From positions 1-31,179 of the IMG/VR virus record IMGVR_UViG_3300031957_002709: DNA of 31,179 nt. The stretch is one strand, 5' to 3'. Of this stretch, positions 22,388 to 31,064 are shown in pieces (the stretch's first letter is position 1; the number at the start of each line of letters is the position of its first letter). The DNA comes from a virus. The notes under the pieces were generated by a model. The model searched no databases. It was not told the origin of the DNA and was given only the letters and a program-made list of their open reading frames with translations. A program made the translations under genes and the position numbers.

Positions 22388-22729
22388 TTAGTATGTTATG
22401 CCTTCAGATTGGAGGAGATTTAAAACAACTGTTTTGTGTGCTTCATTCGCTTCAGTAATTGTAACGGAAGTTATTTCATAAGCCACAGAGTTATAGGTCA
22501 GTTCATCGCCTTGGCTCGGAATGGTATAGCCAGATTGAATTCTTAAGGTAATAGATGATTCTTTTTTGCGGTCATCATAACGCCTTTCAATAACAATCCC
22601 ATTTTCATCTTTTGTTTCAGCAGCAACACCAAAAGTTTTATTTTCATCAAAACCCATAACGGTTGCATTTGTGATAGTGCCAGAAGCAATACCGAATATA
22701 TGTGCTGTGCCTTTAGTTTCTGCTGCCAT
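22388..22729 (-). CDS. Possible tail tube or head-tail structural protein
   Basis: 113 residues, almost all beta (GTAHIFGIASGTITNATVMG.., then SSITLRIQSGYTIPSQGDEL). It is downstream of the tail-terminator-like gene and upstream of the chaperone, the normal place for the major tail protein, though short for one. A ribosome site AAGGAAAG precedes it, and a copy of the repeated late-gap motif lies in its leader. Confidence 0.55.
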   Translation of the reverse strand: MAAETKGTAHIFGIASGTITNATVMGFDENKTFGVAAETKDENGIVIERRYDDRKKESSITLRIQSGYTIPSQGDELTYNSVAYEITSVTITEANEAHKTVVLNLLQSEGITY

Positions 22730-22758
22730 GTCGCTTTCCTTAACCTTGTTTGTTTTTT

Positions 22759-22779
22759 ATTCTTAGAGAATTGTCAACT
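22759..22779 (-). promoter_or_regulatory. Late-gap motif copy 2
   Basis: Minus-strand AGTTGACAATTCTCTAAGAA, plus 22760-22779, with an internal ATTCT/AGAAT pair (22759-22763 and 22767-22771). It is about 30-50 bases upstream of the start at 22729. Confidence 0.6.
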
Positions 22780-22780
22780 A

Positions 22781-23227
22781 TTAAGGGCTGTCGATCTCTT
22801 CCATAATCATTTCGTATTCCACCCCGTCATACTGAATGTTTTCCCCGTCAAAGTCGGTTATTTCCGTAACTGGTCTAACTAGGTGTACATGTAGGTCAGT
22901 ATAGTTTGCCTGGGTCTCTGTCTGGATCGCTGAAAGGTCTCTCATAGCACAGTTTGCCGAAGTGATAAAATCATCAATGTCCGTTTCCGTATCTTCATTA
23001 ACATCTGAACAAGCGAAAACTTTAATCACTGGCCGATAAGAATAAGCTGAAGCAGGCATTTCTGGGTCATCTGGTGTCGCTTCACATACAACCATTAAAT
23101 AAGGCAATGATCCTTTATCTGCCTGGTTATGCCCCTTTACTACCGTACAAGTCAAAGAGTCTGCAGTTAATTGAGCTTCAATCACTGTCTTAAGGCAGCT
23201 TTCAATTCGTTTCTTTAGTGGTGTCAT
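22781..23227 (-). CDS. Tail terminator-like protein
   Basis: 148 residues with the look of gpU-type tail terminators: an N-terminal helix (LKKRIESCLKTVIEAQ), then strands (LPYLMVVCEAT.., VIKVFACSD) and a C-terminal strand (VEYEMIMEEIDSP). Position between the tail-completion gene and the tail-tube-like gene supports the call. It overlaps the previous gene by 4 bases. Confidence 0.55.
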   Translation of the reverse strand: MTPLKKRIESCLKTVIEAQLTADSLTCTVVKGHNQADKGSLPYLMVVCEATPDDPEMPASAYSYRPVIKVFACSDVNEDTETDIDDFITSANCAMRDLSAIQTETQANYTDLHVHLVRPVTEITDFDGENIQYDGVEYEMIMEEIDSP

Positions 23228-23991
23228 TTTATTACCTGTGTCTGCTTGGCGTTTATCTCAATCACCTTTTTAACGAGCTTTTCAATTGCTCTGGCTCTGG
23301 TGTTCAAAGCTTTTAAAATATGGTAATTGTCAACAAGTTTGCCGATGTAAGAAACATTGTTAATTATGGTCACCTGGCTAATATTTCCCCGTTTGCCGAC
23401 TACAGCAGTTCCCAGATTTCCCTTATGTCTTTTAATCCAGGCTGGAACTCTGCCAGTGCCAAGTTTAGCCGCAGCATGTGCCCAGCCAGCTTTGGCGAAT
23501 CCTACACGCTTCTGTACTTCAGTCGCATACTTACGAACGTCTTTAACCGGGGCGAACTTCTTTTTTACTGGTCTTCTAACTCTGCCGGCTTTTCTATTCT
23601 GTTTATGTTCCTTACCACCGTCAAAGCCTTCAATCTTGATATTAAGACTGGAGGCAATTTTTGAAGCGGTTACATAGTCACCTTTCTTAACGTGATAATA
23701 AAACGCCCCTGCCTGCTCTTTGCTGGTCTTCCGGATCATCTTATACAAGTCATGTTCAGTTAAGTAAACTCTGCCTATATCCCTGCCAACTGCGTTTTCT
23801 CCAGTTCGTTTAGACTTTAAACTTTTACCAAATGGCTGAGTTACATGAATCAGGTCCATGCAGAACAGCCGGGCTTGTTGCTGTAAAATCTCCTCTGCAT
23901 CTCTCTGTGAATTCTGCAGAAGCTGCTTAAAAGCCTTTTCCAGTTTCTGAAACTCTTTAGTAAAAGCCAGTTGATTGAATTTGATTTCCAT
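23224..23991 (-). CDS. Tail-completion / minor tail protein
   Basis: 255 residues, basic, with a helical start (KEFQKLEKAFKQLLQNSQRDAEE) like the HK97 gp10 or lambda Z group, a basic loop (RKAGRVRRPVKKKF) and a strand-rich end with NNVSYIGKLV. It lies between head-tail joiner and terminator genes. It is larger than the usual Z protein because of the middle basic insertion. Confidence 0.55.
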   Translation of the reverse strand: MEIKFNQLAFTKEFQKLEKAFKQLLQNSQRDAEEILQQQARLFCMDLIHVTQPFGKSLKSKRTGENAVGRDIGRVYLTEHDLYKMIRKTSKEQAGAFYYHVKKGDYVTASKIASSLNIKIEGFDGGKEHKQNRKAGRVRRPVKKKFAPVKDVRKYATEVQKRVGFAKAGWAHAAAKLGTGRVPAWIKRHKGNLGTAVVGKRGNISQVTIINNVSYIGKLVDNYHILKALNTRARAIEKLVKKVIEINAKQTQVIK

Positions 23992-24326
23992 TATGGAGTG
24001 CTGGTATTATTGGCGTTGGTTAAAAATAAAGTGGTAGCAGATGGACCAGTATTAATCCCGGTAATCTTCCAGGTGATTCCATCCAGAACACACTTCTTAT
24101 CTTTGGCAATGGTTACTGCAGCTGCTGTTATTTCAGACTGAGGAATAAGAAAGGAACATTCAGCAGTTACATTGCGGCCACCAAAGTCTAATTCATTTGA
24201 CTCTGTGCGCTCATTAAAGAAGCCAGACAGGGTTTCCCCCTCGTAAGTCATGTCTTTCTCTTCTCCCATTAAAGGAAGTGTTTCAGTAAGACCTTGGTTC
24301 AAAAACTTAAATAGTGGATTCGGCAT
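23991..24326 (-). CDS. Head-tail joining protein
   Basis: 111 residues, beta-rich (FNERTESNELDFGGRNVTAECSFLIP..), like the small gpFII-type joiners. The start follows an internal terminator after the capsid group. The stop overlaps the next gene's start. The family is judged by size, strand pattern and location. Confidence 0.5.
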   Translation of the reverse strand: MPNPLFKFLNQGLTETLPLMGEEKDMTYEGETLSGFFNERTESNELDFGGRNVTAECSFLIPQSEITAAAVTIAKDKKCVLDGITWKITGINTGPSATTLFLTNANNTSTP

Positions 24327-24339
24327 TTTATTCTCCTAT

Positions 24340-24371
24340 AAAAAAAGCCCCCTGGATTACCAAGGGGCTTT
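24340..24371 (-). terminator. Internal terminator after the capsid group
   Basis: On the minus strand, AAAGCCCC at 24371-24364 pairs with GGGGCTTT down to 24344, with a three-base extension past a mismatch, then a run of seven T. It ends transcripts between the 71-residue gene and the joiner, so downstream tail genes need read-through or a fresh start. Confidence 0.8.
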
Positions 24372-24398
24372 GCAACTCAACCAGGGACAATAGTTGAT

Positions 24399-24614
24399 TT
24401 ATTTCTTTGGGGCTTTAGTGGCCTTAGGCTTAACGGCAACCTTTCTTTTACCGTCAGCTCTTGACCACATTTCCAATAAGACAGCACCCTTAAGAGCTGG
24501 AAACTTAACACGTGCTTCCTGCATGTATTTCATTTGCTCTTTTGGTTTGACCTCTGGCCCGTGGACCAGAGTTCCTTTACCATCTTTATCATAAGCAATT
24601 GTAATTGCAGTCAT
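24399..24614 (-). CDS. Small basic protein after the capsid gene
   Basis: 71 residues with a basic C-terminus (GKRKVAVKPKATKAPKK). It starts 2 bases after the capsid stop and is followed by a terminator. No domain is recognised. Candidates are a head-accessory or neck protein. Confidence 0.55.
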   Translation of the reverse strand: MTAITIAYDKDGKGTLVHGPEVKPKEQMKYMQEARVKFPALKGAVLLEMWSRADGKRKVAVKPKATKAPKK

Positions 24615-24616
24615 GA

Positions 24617-25468
24617 TTAAGCACCATTACCCAGAACAGCACCAACGTTAGCATCTCCAAGAGAAGCCCCGAACATAACGTCAAATGATGCCCAAACCTC
24701 ACGACCACTGATAGAAGCCCAGCGGCAGAACTGAACAGTGATGCCCAGGTCTGGAATTTCGATTAGCTCTTGATCAATCATCATATTAGCGATTGAAGGA
24801 TCAATCACAGGTACACCAGAAGCACAAGCTATTGCACCATCACCGCAAGCGAGACCGACAATATTTGAGCCGGCACCATCCCAGCGGTTATTGTTATAAA
24901 TCCCATCAAAGCCATAAGCGCCATTTTGATTCAGATTGAAGCTGTCAAGATTTGTTGGCAGGATTTGAGCATAGTTTGTACCGTCAAGAATAACGTTTTT
25001 AACGTCACTGTCTTCAATAGCTGCCCAGAGTGTTTTCAGGTCATCACTGTCAAATGAAGCTGGTGCAACGTCAACAGCATCAGCGCCAAAGTTTGCATTT
25101 GTTACCGGAGCAAAAGCAACATCCAAAATCTTATTAGCAAGCTGACGGAAATTGATTTCCATAAGCGAGCTAAGTCTGTGACCAGATTGAACTTGAGCGT
25201 TAGTAAGGTGGAAACTTGCAGAGTACTGATTGACAGTAACGGGAATGTTTGTGAGAGTTGAATCACCACTTTCAAAGTTCGTTGCATCAGTCTGGACAGT
25301 TGCGCCAGCAGTTGCTTTTGGAACCTGGACATTTTTCAACGGTGCTAAGGCATCAGCAGAAAAGTCCCTGCTGAATGCATTTAGTGAGGCAAGCTTGTTC
25401 TGTGCGATAGTTAAAACCGTGTCACGGGCAACATCCACAACAAGAGCCGAAGCAATCGTATTAGCCAT
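24617..25468 (-). CDS. Major capsid protein, HK97-fold
   Basis: 283 residues. Expected: an N-terminal segment (MANTIASALVVDVARDTVLT), an E-loop-like region with Thr/Ser/Gly (ATVQTDATNFESGDSTLT), a helix (GHRLSSLMEINFRQLANKIL), a P-domain strand and a beta-rich A-domain (ITVQFCRWASISGREVWASF). It lies after the scaffold gene and before the head-tail genes, as a capsid gene should. No signature residue confirms the fold by eye. Confidence 0.78.
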   Translation of the reverse strand: MANTIASALVVDVARDTVLTIAQNKLASLNAFSRDFSADALAPLKNVQVPKATAGATVQTDATNFESGDSTLTNIPVTVNQYSASFHLTNAQVQSGHRLSSLMEINFRQLANKILDVAFAPVTNANFGADAVDVAPASFDSDDLKTLWAAIEDSDVKNVILDGTNYAQILPTNLDSFNLNQNGAYGFDGIYNNNRWDGAGSNIVGLACGDGAIACASGVPVIDPSIANMMIDQELIEIPDLGITVQFCRWASISGREVWASFDVMFGASLGDANVGAVLGNGA

Positions 25469-25513
25469 TTTGTATTTCCTTGTTATTTATGCCCGAAGGC
25501 GTTTAAGCAGTTA

Positions 25514-25963
25514 CTACTTGTTAGCAGCTGCAAAGAGATCTTTTTTGTTTTCTGCAAAGAACTTGTCACGGTCAGGACCGGCAGGCATTTTTGCGTACTG
25601 GGCAGAAAGTGAAAGAGAAGCTTCAGCAGTTTCTTCATCTGCTTCAGTCTGCTCTACTGGTTCATGACCAATTGAGGCAACTGTTCTTGCAGCTTCTTCT
25701 GCTACTTTTACGGGCTGCTCTTCAACAACTTTAACTGCAGCTTCTTCTGCTTCTGAAGCTCTTTTTTCAGCTTCAACTTTATCAGCCAGGGCTTTTTCAG
25801 CAGAGGCTTTAAGGGTTTCGTTTTCGGTTGAAGCTTCTGCAAGCTTTTCGGAAAGTTCATCATTGGAAGCTTTCAACTCAGCAGCTTTGGCTTCAAGTGT
25901 TTCATTCATTTCTGCAAGCTTGGCGTTTTCTGCCTGGAGCTCTTTATTGCTGAAAAATCCCAT
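25514..25963 (-). CDS. Scaffold-like coiled-coil protein
   Basis: 149 residues, nearly all Glu/Lys/Ala heptads from 5 to about 80 (AENAKLAEMNETLEAKAAEL..), then an acidic linker and a short end YAKMPAGPDRDKFFAENKK of the kind found at scaffold C-termini. It is between the protease and capsid genes, as Nu3-like scaffolds are. The protease may cleave it after assembly. Confidence 0.75.
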   Translation of the reverse strand: MGFFSNKELQAENAKLAEMNETLEAKAAELKASNDELSEKLAEASTENETLKASAEKALADKVEAEKRASEAEEAAVKVVEEQPVKVAEEAARTVASIGHEPVEQTEADEETAEASLSLSAQYAKMPAGPDRDKFFAENKKDLFAAANK

Positions 25964-25980
25964 TGTTATTTTTCCTTTTT

Positions 25981-26021
25981 AAGTTTGGTTTGTGTCATCA
26001 ATTCTTAGAAACTTGTCAACT
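25981..26021 (-). promoter_or_regulatory. Late-gap motif copy 3
   Basis: Minus-strand AGTTGACAAGTTTCTAAGAA (plus 26002-26021). AAGTTT at 26014-26009 can pair with AAACTT at 25986-25981 over a 22-base loop. The protease stop codon TGA is inside the motif. Confidence 0.6.
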
Positions 26022-26828
26022 ATTGATTAACTCTAAAGCGTCATCAAAGCAGATAACTAAAGCGTCAACTAAACCAAGGTTAACACCTTCAGAGCCTGAG
26101 TATGTAAGCCCTTGCATAGTTGAATCTTCAATGTCTCCCTGGCCTTCTCTGACAGCTGCTTTGAATTCTTCGTGAAGCTCTTCTACCTCTGCCTGAAGCA
26201 TCTCTCTTTCTTCGGCTGTTGGCGGTCTCAATCCGATTGCTTTGTGGTCACCAGCTTCAAATAGAATTAGCTCCCGGCCTTCTTTTTCGTTCTTGGCAGT
26301 GTCATCAAACCAAGCCATATAAACGCCAATACTTCCGACAGTAGCAGAAGGGGTTGCAATGATTGCAGAACAGGCTGAAGCAATCCACATTGCTGCAGAA
26401 CAGCAGAGATTTTCTGTAAAAGCATAAACTGGTGTAGTCGCTGAAATCCGTTTAATCATATTAGCGAACTCTGCAACACCCGTCACAGTTCCACCTGGTG
26501 AGGAGATATCTAAGAGGATTGATTTAACAGCTGGGTCTTTGTCTGCTTCAATTAAACCTTTTAGCGAGTAATCGAGAGAGCAGCCACCACAAGCCATTTC
26601 CATTCCTGAAAGGTGCTTACCAATAACACCATAAAGCTGAACATAAGCGACACCATCAGGAAGAGTTTTATAATAATCTGAAGTGGTTTCTGCAAATGGT
26701 GAACTTTCCATTCTATGGTCAGCTTTCTTTTGAATTGTCTCCAATAAAGTCTGCTGTATTGCCTGGTGTGTCGCAGGAAGAACAAGCCAGGGTTCAGAGA
26801 ATACTTTTCTTAAAATATTAGGATACAT
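26016..26828 (-). CDS. S49/SppA-type prohead protease
   Basis: 270 residues with the ClpP-crotonase-like S49 fold: LLDISSPGGTV (105-115), the nucleophile Ser144 in NLCCSAAMW, and Lys196 in DHKAIG. It is the lambda gpC type. It cleaves scaffold and prohead parts during maturation. It overlaps the portal gene by 11 bases. The stop codon TGA lies within the repeated motif copy 3. Confidence 0.88.
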   Translation of the reverse strand: MYPNILRKVFSEPWLVLPATHQAIQQTLLETIQKKADHRMESSPFAETTSDYYKTLPDGVAYVQLYGVIGKHLSGMEMACGGCSLDYSLKGLIEADKDPAVKSILLDISSPGGTVTGVAEFANMIKRISATTPVYAFTENLCCSAAMWIASACSAIIATPSATVGSIGVYMAWFDDTAKNEKEGRELILFEAGDHKAIGLRPPTAEEREMLQAEVEELHEEFKAAVREGQGDIEDSTMQGLTYSGSEGVNLGLVDALVICFDDALELINS

Positions 26829-28296
26829 TTTCTTCTTCCTCTTTAGGATCTGGTTGTTCGTTTGGTGTTAGCATTGAAATTTCACGATCATCAATCTTGA
26901 TGCCAGTCTCTACTTCAACCTTTTCTTTAAGTCTCTTCTTGGTTGCTACTTCATATAGCCTTTCAAGAATATGCTCATCATAGGTTCTACCATTTTCGGC
27001 ACATATTTGAGTTTGATTAATCATCCCTGCTTTCCATTGGTCAATTCTAGCTTTTGCGTCTCTTCCGGGATCAATAGAAATTTTAGGTGGCATTGTAAAG
27101 CCCCAATTCCACCAGTTATCATTAGGTGGAAGAATACCTAATTTAATAGCCTTGGCAATTGCATAAACAACCATCCTGCGAGCTGGTCCCTTTAGAACGT
27201 CCTGACGATCTTCTACACTCTTTTTTACCTTGCTCATTTCAAGACGGTTACTTGTGCCAGTCAATTCATTAGGCTTCCAAACAAATGAATATGACCAATT
27301 TGCGCCAGTTATATAAAGCCGTGCAGTCCTGTCTTGAAAGGACTCCCACATATTGCCAGGGCGGTCATGATTTACGGTTGATATTCCTCCGCCCGTTCCA
27401 GACTTAAAGTATCTAACTAAACCACCCTCAAATACCTCAGATGTAAAACCATCTTGATTGGTGGCACCATTATCTGTTAAAAACGTTCGCGGGTCTCCAT
27501 CATCTGGCATTCCAGACTCATTTTGTTCAACCAATGCAATAGAGGAAACGGCAAGCTGAGACATAAGCTCATACTCTTCAGACTTCATAGAAGATAAAAT
27601 ATTGTCAATTGCATGTAACCCTTCTGGAATCCCCCTGCCTTGTTCGTGCCAGTGAGGGTCAAACACATGTATTAAATTTTGTGCAGAGATATCTTTATCT
27701 TCACGGCCGGTTTTATCTTCGCCTAGAACACGATAAGCAACCGCACGACCCAATTTATTAAAAATTACACCTTTTTTAATTTTGAGGTTTTTATACTTTC
27801 CCTCTTGAACCGTTTTGTGGTTTTTTCTTTGTCCAATTCTATGTGCGCCAATTCTCTGAAACTGAGGATAACCAGTTTTAGATTCTGTTAACAATATAAA
27901 AAAATCACCATCTCTACTTACTGCAACAGAGTCAATAAAAAGATTAGTTTTAAAATCAAAGGTTGGGCCCCTAACATCACAAATAGGGTAAAACTCATTC
28001 ATTAACCATTTACTTGCCTGGTCTCCCCAATCTTTATCCTCTCCCCTATATACCGGATTCCATCCACGGCCAACTGCATAATTAGCCTTCTGTAAAACGG
28101 TTGCTTTACATATTCCATGATTTGCAAATAGTTTTCTGGAAGCACTTAAAATAGTCCACCAGTCTGAATTGGGGATCAAGTCATCTATATCTTCTATGTG
28201 CAATCTTTCCCAAGGTTTATTCACACCTCTAACTGCAGCCTTTGCAAATTTCCGCTCTCTATATGCGGGCCTTCCAAAAGAATCTAAAATAGCCAT
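26818..28296 (-). CDS. Portal protein, gpB-like
   Basis: 492 residues of the lambda gpB (phage portal 2) type. Visible parts are the N-terminal RPAYRERKFAKAAVRGV, a central region with RDGDFFILL, and the end DDREISMLTPNEQPDPKEEE. The ring lies at the capsid vertex and takes DNA from the terminase. It starts 3 bases after the gpW-like stop. Confidence 0.85.
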   Translation of the reverse strand: MAILDSFGRPAYRERKFAKAAVRGVNKPWERLHIEDIDDLIPNSDWWTILSASRKLFANHGICKATVLQKANYAVGRGWNPVYRGEDKDWGDQASKWLMNEFYPICDVRGPTFDFKTNLFIDSVAVSRDGDFFILLTESKTGYPQFQRIGAHRIGQRKNHKTVQEGKYKNLKIKKGVIFNKLGRAVAYRVLGEDKTGREDKDISAQNLIHVFDPHWHEQGRGIPEGLHAIDNILSSMKSEEYELMSQLAVSSIALVEQNESGMPDDGDPRTFLTDNGATNQDGFTSEVFEGGLVRYFKSGTGGGISTVNHDRPGNMWESFQDRTARLYITGANWSYSFVWKPNELTGTSNRLEMSKVKKSVEDRQDVLKGPARRMVVYAIAKAIKLGILPPNDNWWNWGFTMPPKISIDPGRDAKARIDQWKAGMINQTQICAENGRTYDEHILERLYEVATKKRLKEKVEVETGIKIDDREISMLTPNEQPDPKEEEENVS

Positions 28297-28299
28297 GTT

Positions 28300-28581
28300 T
28301 TAATACCTTGCATAAGATGTTGAAGAGGGCCACCAACCATTATCTATGTAGCGAATAACTTTATTAAGAAAGGCCAATCGTTCGTTTTTGGTGTAGCCAA
28401 GTTGAGCACTGTGAGAAAGACCATTTCCGGAACCACTAATAATTTCCTTACCGGCTTCAGGATTTTGAGTTATATCCGTAACAAGCGTTACCCGTTCTGC
28501 TTTAAGAGTTGCTAAAAGTGTAGGGTCATCTTGTGCTACCTGTACAACAGCTCTAATCTGCTCAATTCCAAAGTGACTCAT
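28300..28581 (-). CDS. gpW-like head-tail joiner
   Basis: 93 residues, with a helix-rich start (IEQIRAVVQVAQDDPTLLATL), a beta turn and a charged helix end (RLAFLNKVIRYIDN). Size and position between TerL and portal match lambda gpW. Confidence 0.65.
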   Translation of the reverse strand: MSHFGIEQIRAVVQVAQDDPTLLATLKAERVTLVTDITQNPEAGKEIISGSGNGLSHSAQLGYTKNERLAFLNKVIRYIDNGWWPSSTSYARY

Positions 28582-28587
28582 GTTGTC

Positions 28588-28618
28588 TCGCTTTTTGTTT
28601 TTTAGCGAATTGTCAACT
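28588..28618 (-). promoter_or_regulatory. Late-gap motif copy 4
   Basis: Minus-strand AGTTGACAATTCGCTAAAAA (plus 28599-28618). TCGCT at 28608-28604 can pair with AGCGA at 28592-28588 over an 11-base loop. The TerL stop TGA is inside the motif, and the next start codon is only 18 bases away. Confidence 0.6.
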
Positions 28619-30343
28619 TTCTAAATCTTCGGATGTTGATAAAATTCCGAGCATCATTGCAACAGCAACAGACATTGCTTCAGTATCCCAGAGGTGGTTG
28701 TCTTTTTTGATTTTGACATAGATTTGCTTAACAGCACCAGTCTTTTTATTGACTTCATCACGCTTAACTTCTGAATCAATCTGAAGTTTATAAGCGTCTG
28801 AAACATCTCCGGGAATTTCCCAGGGCATACCATGGCCGGCACGAAGAATTGAAAGCTGGTCCTTTATCTTTTCATTACTCCAAAAGATATAACGAGCCCG
28901 GCCACCGCTGGGAGCTTGGGCAGTCTGAACTGGTGAAAAGAACTTTTTAACCATATTGCCCCGCTTTTGCTTATGGGAGAAATAAGCCTTACCGGATCCA
29001 TGAAGGGCAGTCCAGTTATATTCAACACAGGAATCATAAACTTTCCCGGTCTCATACTGGGCATCAATAAAAACAAGCTTGTCATGTACTTTGTGAGTTA
29101 GTTGAATTTCTCGCAGTGATTCTTTTGTAAGAACTTTACTTTCATAAATTAAGCGGCTACTTCCATCTGCTTTCCATATTCTTATACTGGTCCAGAAGTG
29201 GTCCCGCTGAACGTCTACAGTCATTATCCGGTGTAGCTCCCCTTCCCATAATTCCCCGTTCATATAATCGGTTTTATTATAATCGGCAGCTATTAAAGCG
29301 GTCCGGGCATCTCCGTAGTCTAAACGCCAAAACTCTGCTAAACGTTTTTGTATTACTTTTTTAAGCGGAATGAAATTCCCTTTCTTCTTTTCATCCTCTG
29401 CTTTAATCCAGCGCTCAACAGTCTTACCCCAGGACTTCGAGAAAATAACATAATCAGAAAAGTTAAAACCAACCTTTCCCTTAATGGCTGTTGTGTTGGT
29501 TGCTATATAAACGGAATTATCTGAAAGCCTTCTGCGGGTCTGGCTGTCATCCTGGTAAGTTGCTTCACAGTGTGGGCATTGCATATAAACAGAATCAAGG
29601 ATCTTTGCCCAGTCGTAATTGTCTTCGCTGTCTCGAAAGATTTCATATTTAATATGAGAGTGGACCCATTTATTTAACTGTTCACACTCTTCACATTGCC
29701 AGTGCAGTATTCTTTGGTCTGTCTCTTCCCAGGCAATATGTAAATCAGAGCCTTCATCACCACCTTGTGAAGTGAATACAATTCGAGCATTCCAGCGGTC
29801 ATGAGTTCGCCCCCGCTGTTCGTCCATCATTCCCGGCTTCCATATCCAGGGTTCATCACCAATACACCACCGCATTGATTTGGATTGAAGGTTTGACATA
29901 TTCGCCCCGCCCAGGTGAAGAACCATGTGAGGAAATATTATGCCATCACGTTTTGAGTGAAAACGATTCTCTGGCCAAAGTGCAGCCAAGGGTTTGCAAA
30001 GTTTCATTGCTTTTTCTAATCGGGTTTCATAAAAGTACTTAGCATCCCCTTCAGTCTGAAAGGTGATCATTGTGCCGCCCGGCTCCTCTGCAATAATCCA
30101 CTGTGCCAAAGCTTCATAGAGTGCAGTTTTCCCAGAACCAACCGGAGCAATAATAACTATTTCGTCATTTGAATTATCAGCTATTTCCTGAAGTGGCTCA
30201 CGAAACCAGGGCGTTTGATTAATGTCATAGCTACCGCCTTTTGGGGAATCGATAACTTTTACATGTGAGTTCACCCAATCACAAACACCCAAATCTGAGC
30301 CGGGTTGAAGAACTTCCGCAGCTGCTTCTAAAACCGGATTCAT
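28613..30343 (-). CDS. terL: Terminase large subunit, lambda gpA family
   Basis: 576 residues. Packaging ATPase: Walker A APVGSGKT (66-73), Walker B CIGDE (160-164). A zinc-type insertion has CEEC (217-220) and later CPHC. The nuclease half includes MTVDVQRDHFW and LVFIDAQYET. The gpA (PF05876) group makes staggered cos cuts, consistent with the 12-base terminal repeat. It overlaps a small upstream gene by 4 bases. The stop codon is embedded in the repeated late-gap motif. Confidence 0.93.
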   Translation of the reverse strand: MNPVLEAAAEVLQPGSDLGVCDWVNSHVKVIDSPKGGSYDINQTPWFREPLQEIADNSNDEIVIIAPVGSGKTALYEALAQWIIAEEPGGTMITFQTEGDAKYFYETRLEKAMKLCKPLAALWPENRFHSKRDGIIFPHMVLHLGGANMSNLQSKSMRWCIGDEPWIWKPGMMDEQRGRTHDRWNARIVFTSQGGDEGSDLHIAWEETDQRILHWQCEECEQLNKWVHSHIKYEIFRDSEDNYDWAKILDSVYMQCPHCEATYQDDSQTRRRLSDNSVYIATNTTAIKGKVGFNFSDYVIFSKSWGKTVERWIKAEDEKKKGNFIPLKKVIQKRLAEFWRLDYGDARTALIAADYNKTDYMNGELWEGELHRIMTVDVQRDHFWTSIRIWKADGSSRLIYESKVLTKESLREIQLTHKVHDKLVFIDAQYETGKVYDSCVEYNWTALHGSGKAYFSHKQKRGNMVKKFFSPVQTAQAPSGGRARYIFWSNEKIKDQLSILRAGHGMPWEIPGDVSDAYKLQIDSEVKRDEVNKKTGAVKQIYVKIKKDNHLWDTEAMSVAVAMMLGILSTSEDLES

Positions 30344-30528
30344 TGGGAATCCATAACTAAAACAAATGCAAAAGCATAAATTAAAATGAATTTCATATAG
30401 GGATATATTGGAACTTTTTTATAAACCCCCTGTAATTTAAATACACATTTTCCACCAAAGCGGCCACAATCACAATGAAAGCAAAATAGCCCGCACATCT
30501 CACTTCTTAATATCTTCTTCCAGCTCAT
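30340..30528 (-). CDS. Cys-rich small membrane protein between the terminase genes
   Basis: 62 residues. Five Cys (12, 16, 19, 21, 28) in the first half, then a C-terminal hydrophobic segment (about 45-60, MKFILIYAFAFVLVM). It overlaps both TerS and TerL by 4 bases, so the frame is real and coupled. A gene between terminase subunits is unusual. Possible roles are zinc-binding accessory of packaging or a membrane anchor; no family is recognised. Confidence 0.65.
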   Translation of the reverse strand: MSWKKILRSEMCGLFCFHCDCGRFGGKCVFKLQGVYKKVPIYPYMKFILIYAFAFVLVMDSQ

Positions 30529-31064
30529 GTGAGTTGAGCCTCATTAAGGTTTTTCTGGAAGTCCCGCAGAATATCTTCTTTACATTCCTTGGTTACTTTT
30601 TGAATCTCAGCAATTGATAGACCGTGAACTTTGGAAGGTAATTCTGATTCAAGTTTACTGGCAAGGCTGGCCATTAAGATAGAGAAGACCCGGACCGCAG
30701 AAGATTTAATATTTGAATTCTTCGTGTATTCGCCCCGGTCAACCTGAAAAGCAAAGTAAGCTTTTTCTGAATCAATTAGTTTCTTAATAAAGTTTATTTC
30801 TGATTGGGTTTTACAGTTGTGCAGCTTATCAAAGAGAGTTTCACCAGGTACTTCTATTTCTCTCTGGTTAATTCCGGTGCCTTCAATCTTCTCACCGTCT
30901 GGCTTCTGTTCTGAAATGTGCTTTTCAACTGCGGCCTTATCATAAATATCGACTCCAGCCTTTTTGAATCTCTGAATAGTTTTAGCTGAACAGCCGTATA
31001 ATTCCCCGAGCTCTCTGTGCGTTGGTTTCTTTACTTTGTCCACTTGTCCAGATTTTTCTGCCAT
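30525..31064 (-). CDS. terS: Terminase small subunit, Nu1-like
   Basis: 179 residues. The N-terminal winged HTH (about 14-40, PTHRELGELYGCSAKTIQRF) is typical of Nu1-type small subunits that bind cos-side repeats. A middle acidic linker follows, then a long helical C-terminal part (about 80-179) for TerL contact. The leader contains TGGACA repeats and one copy of the late-gap motif. Confidence 0.85.
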   Translation of the reverse strand: MAEKSGQVDKVKKPTHRELGELYGCSAKTIQRFKKAGVDIYDKAAVEKHISEQKPDGEKIEGTGINQREIEVPGETLFDKLHNCKTQSEINFIKKLIDSEKAYFAFQVDRGEYTKNSNIKSSAVRVFSILMASLASKLESELPSKVHGLSIAEIQKVTKECKEDILRDFQKNLNEAQLT

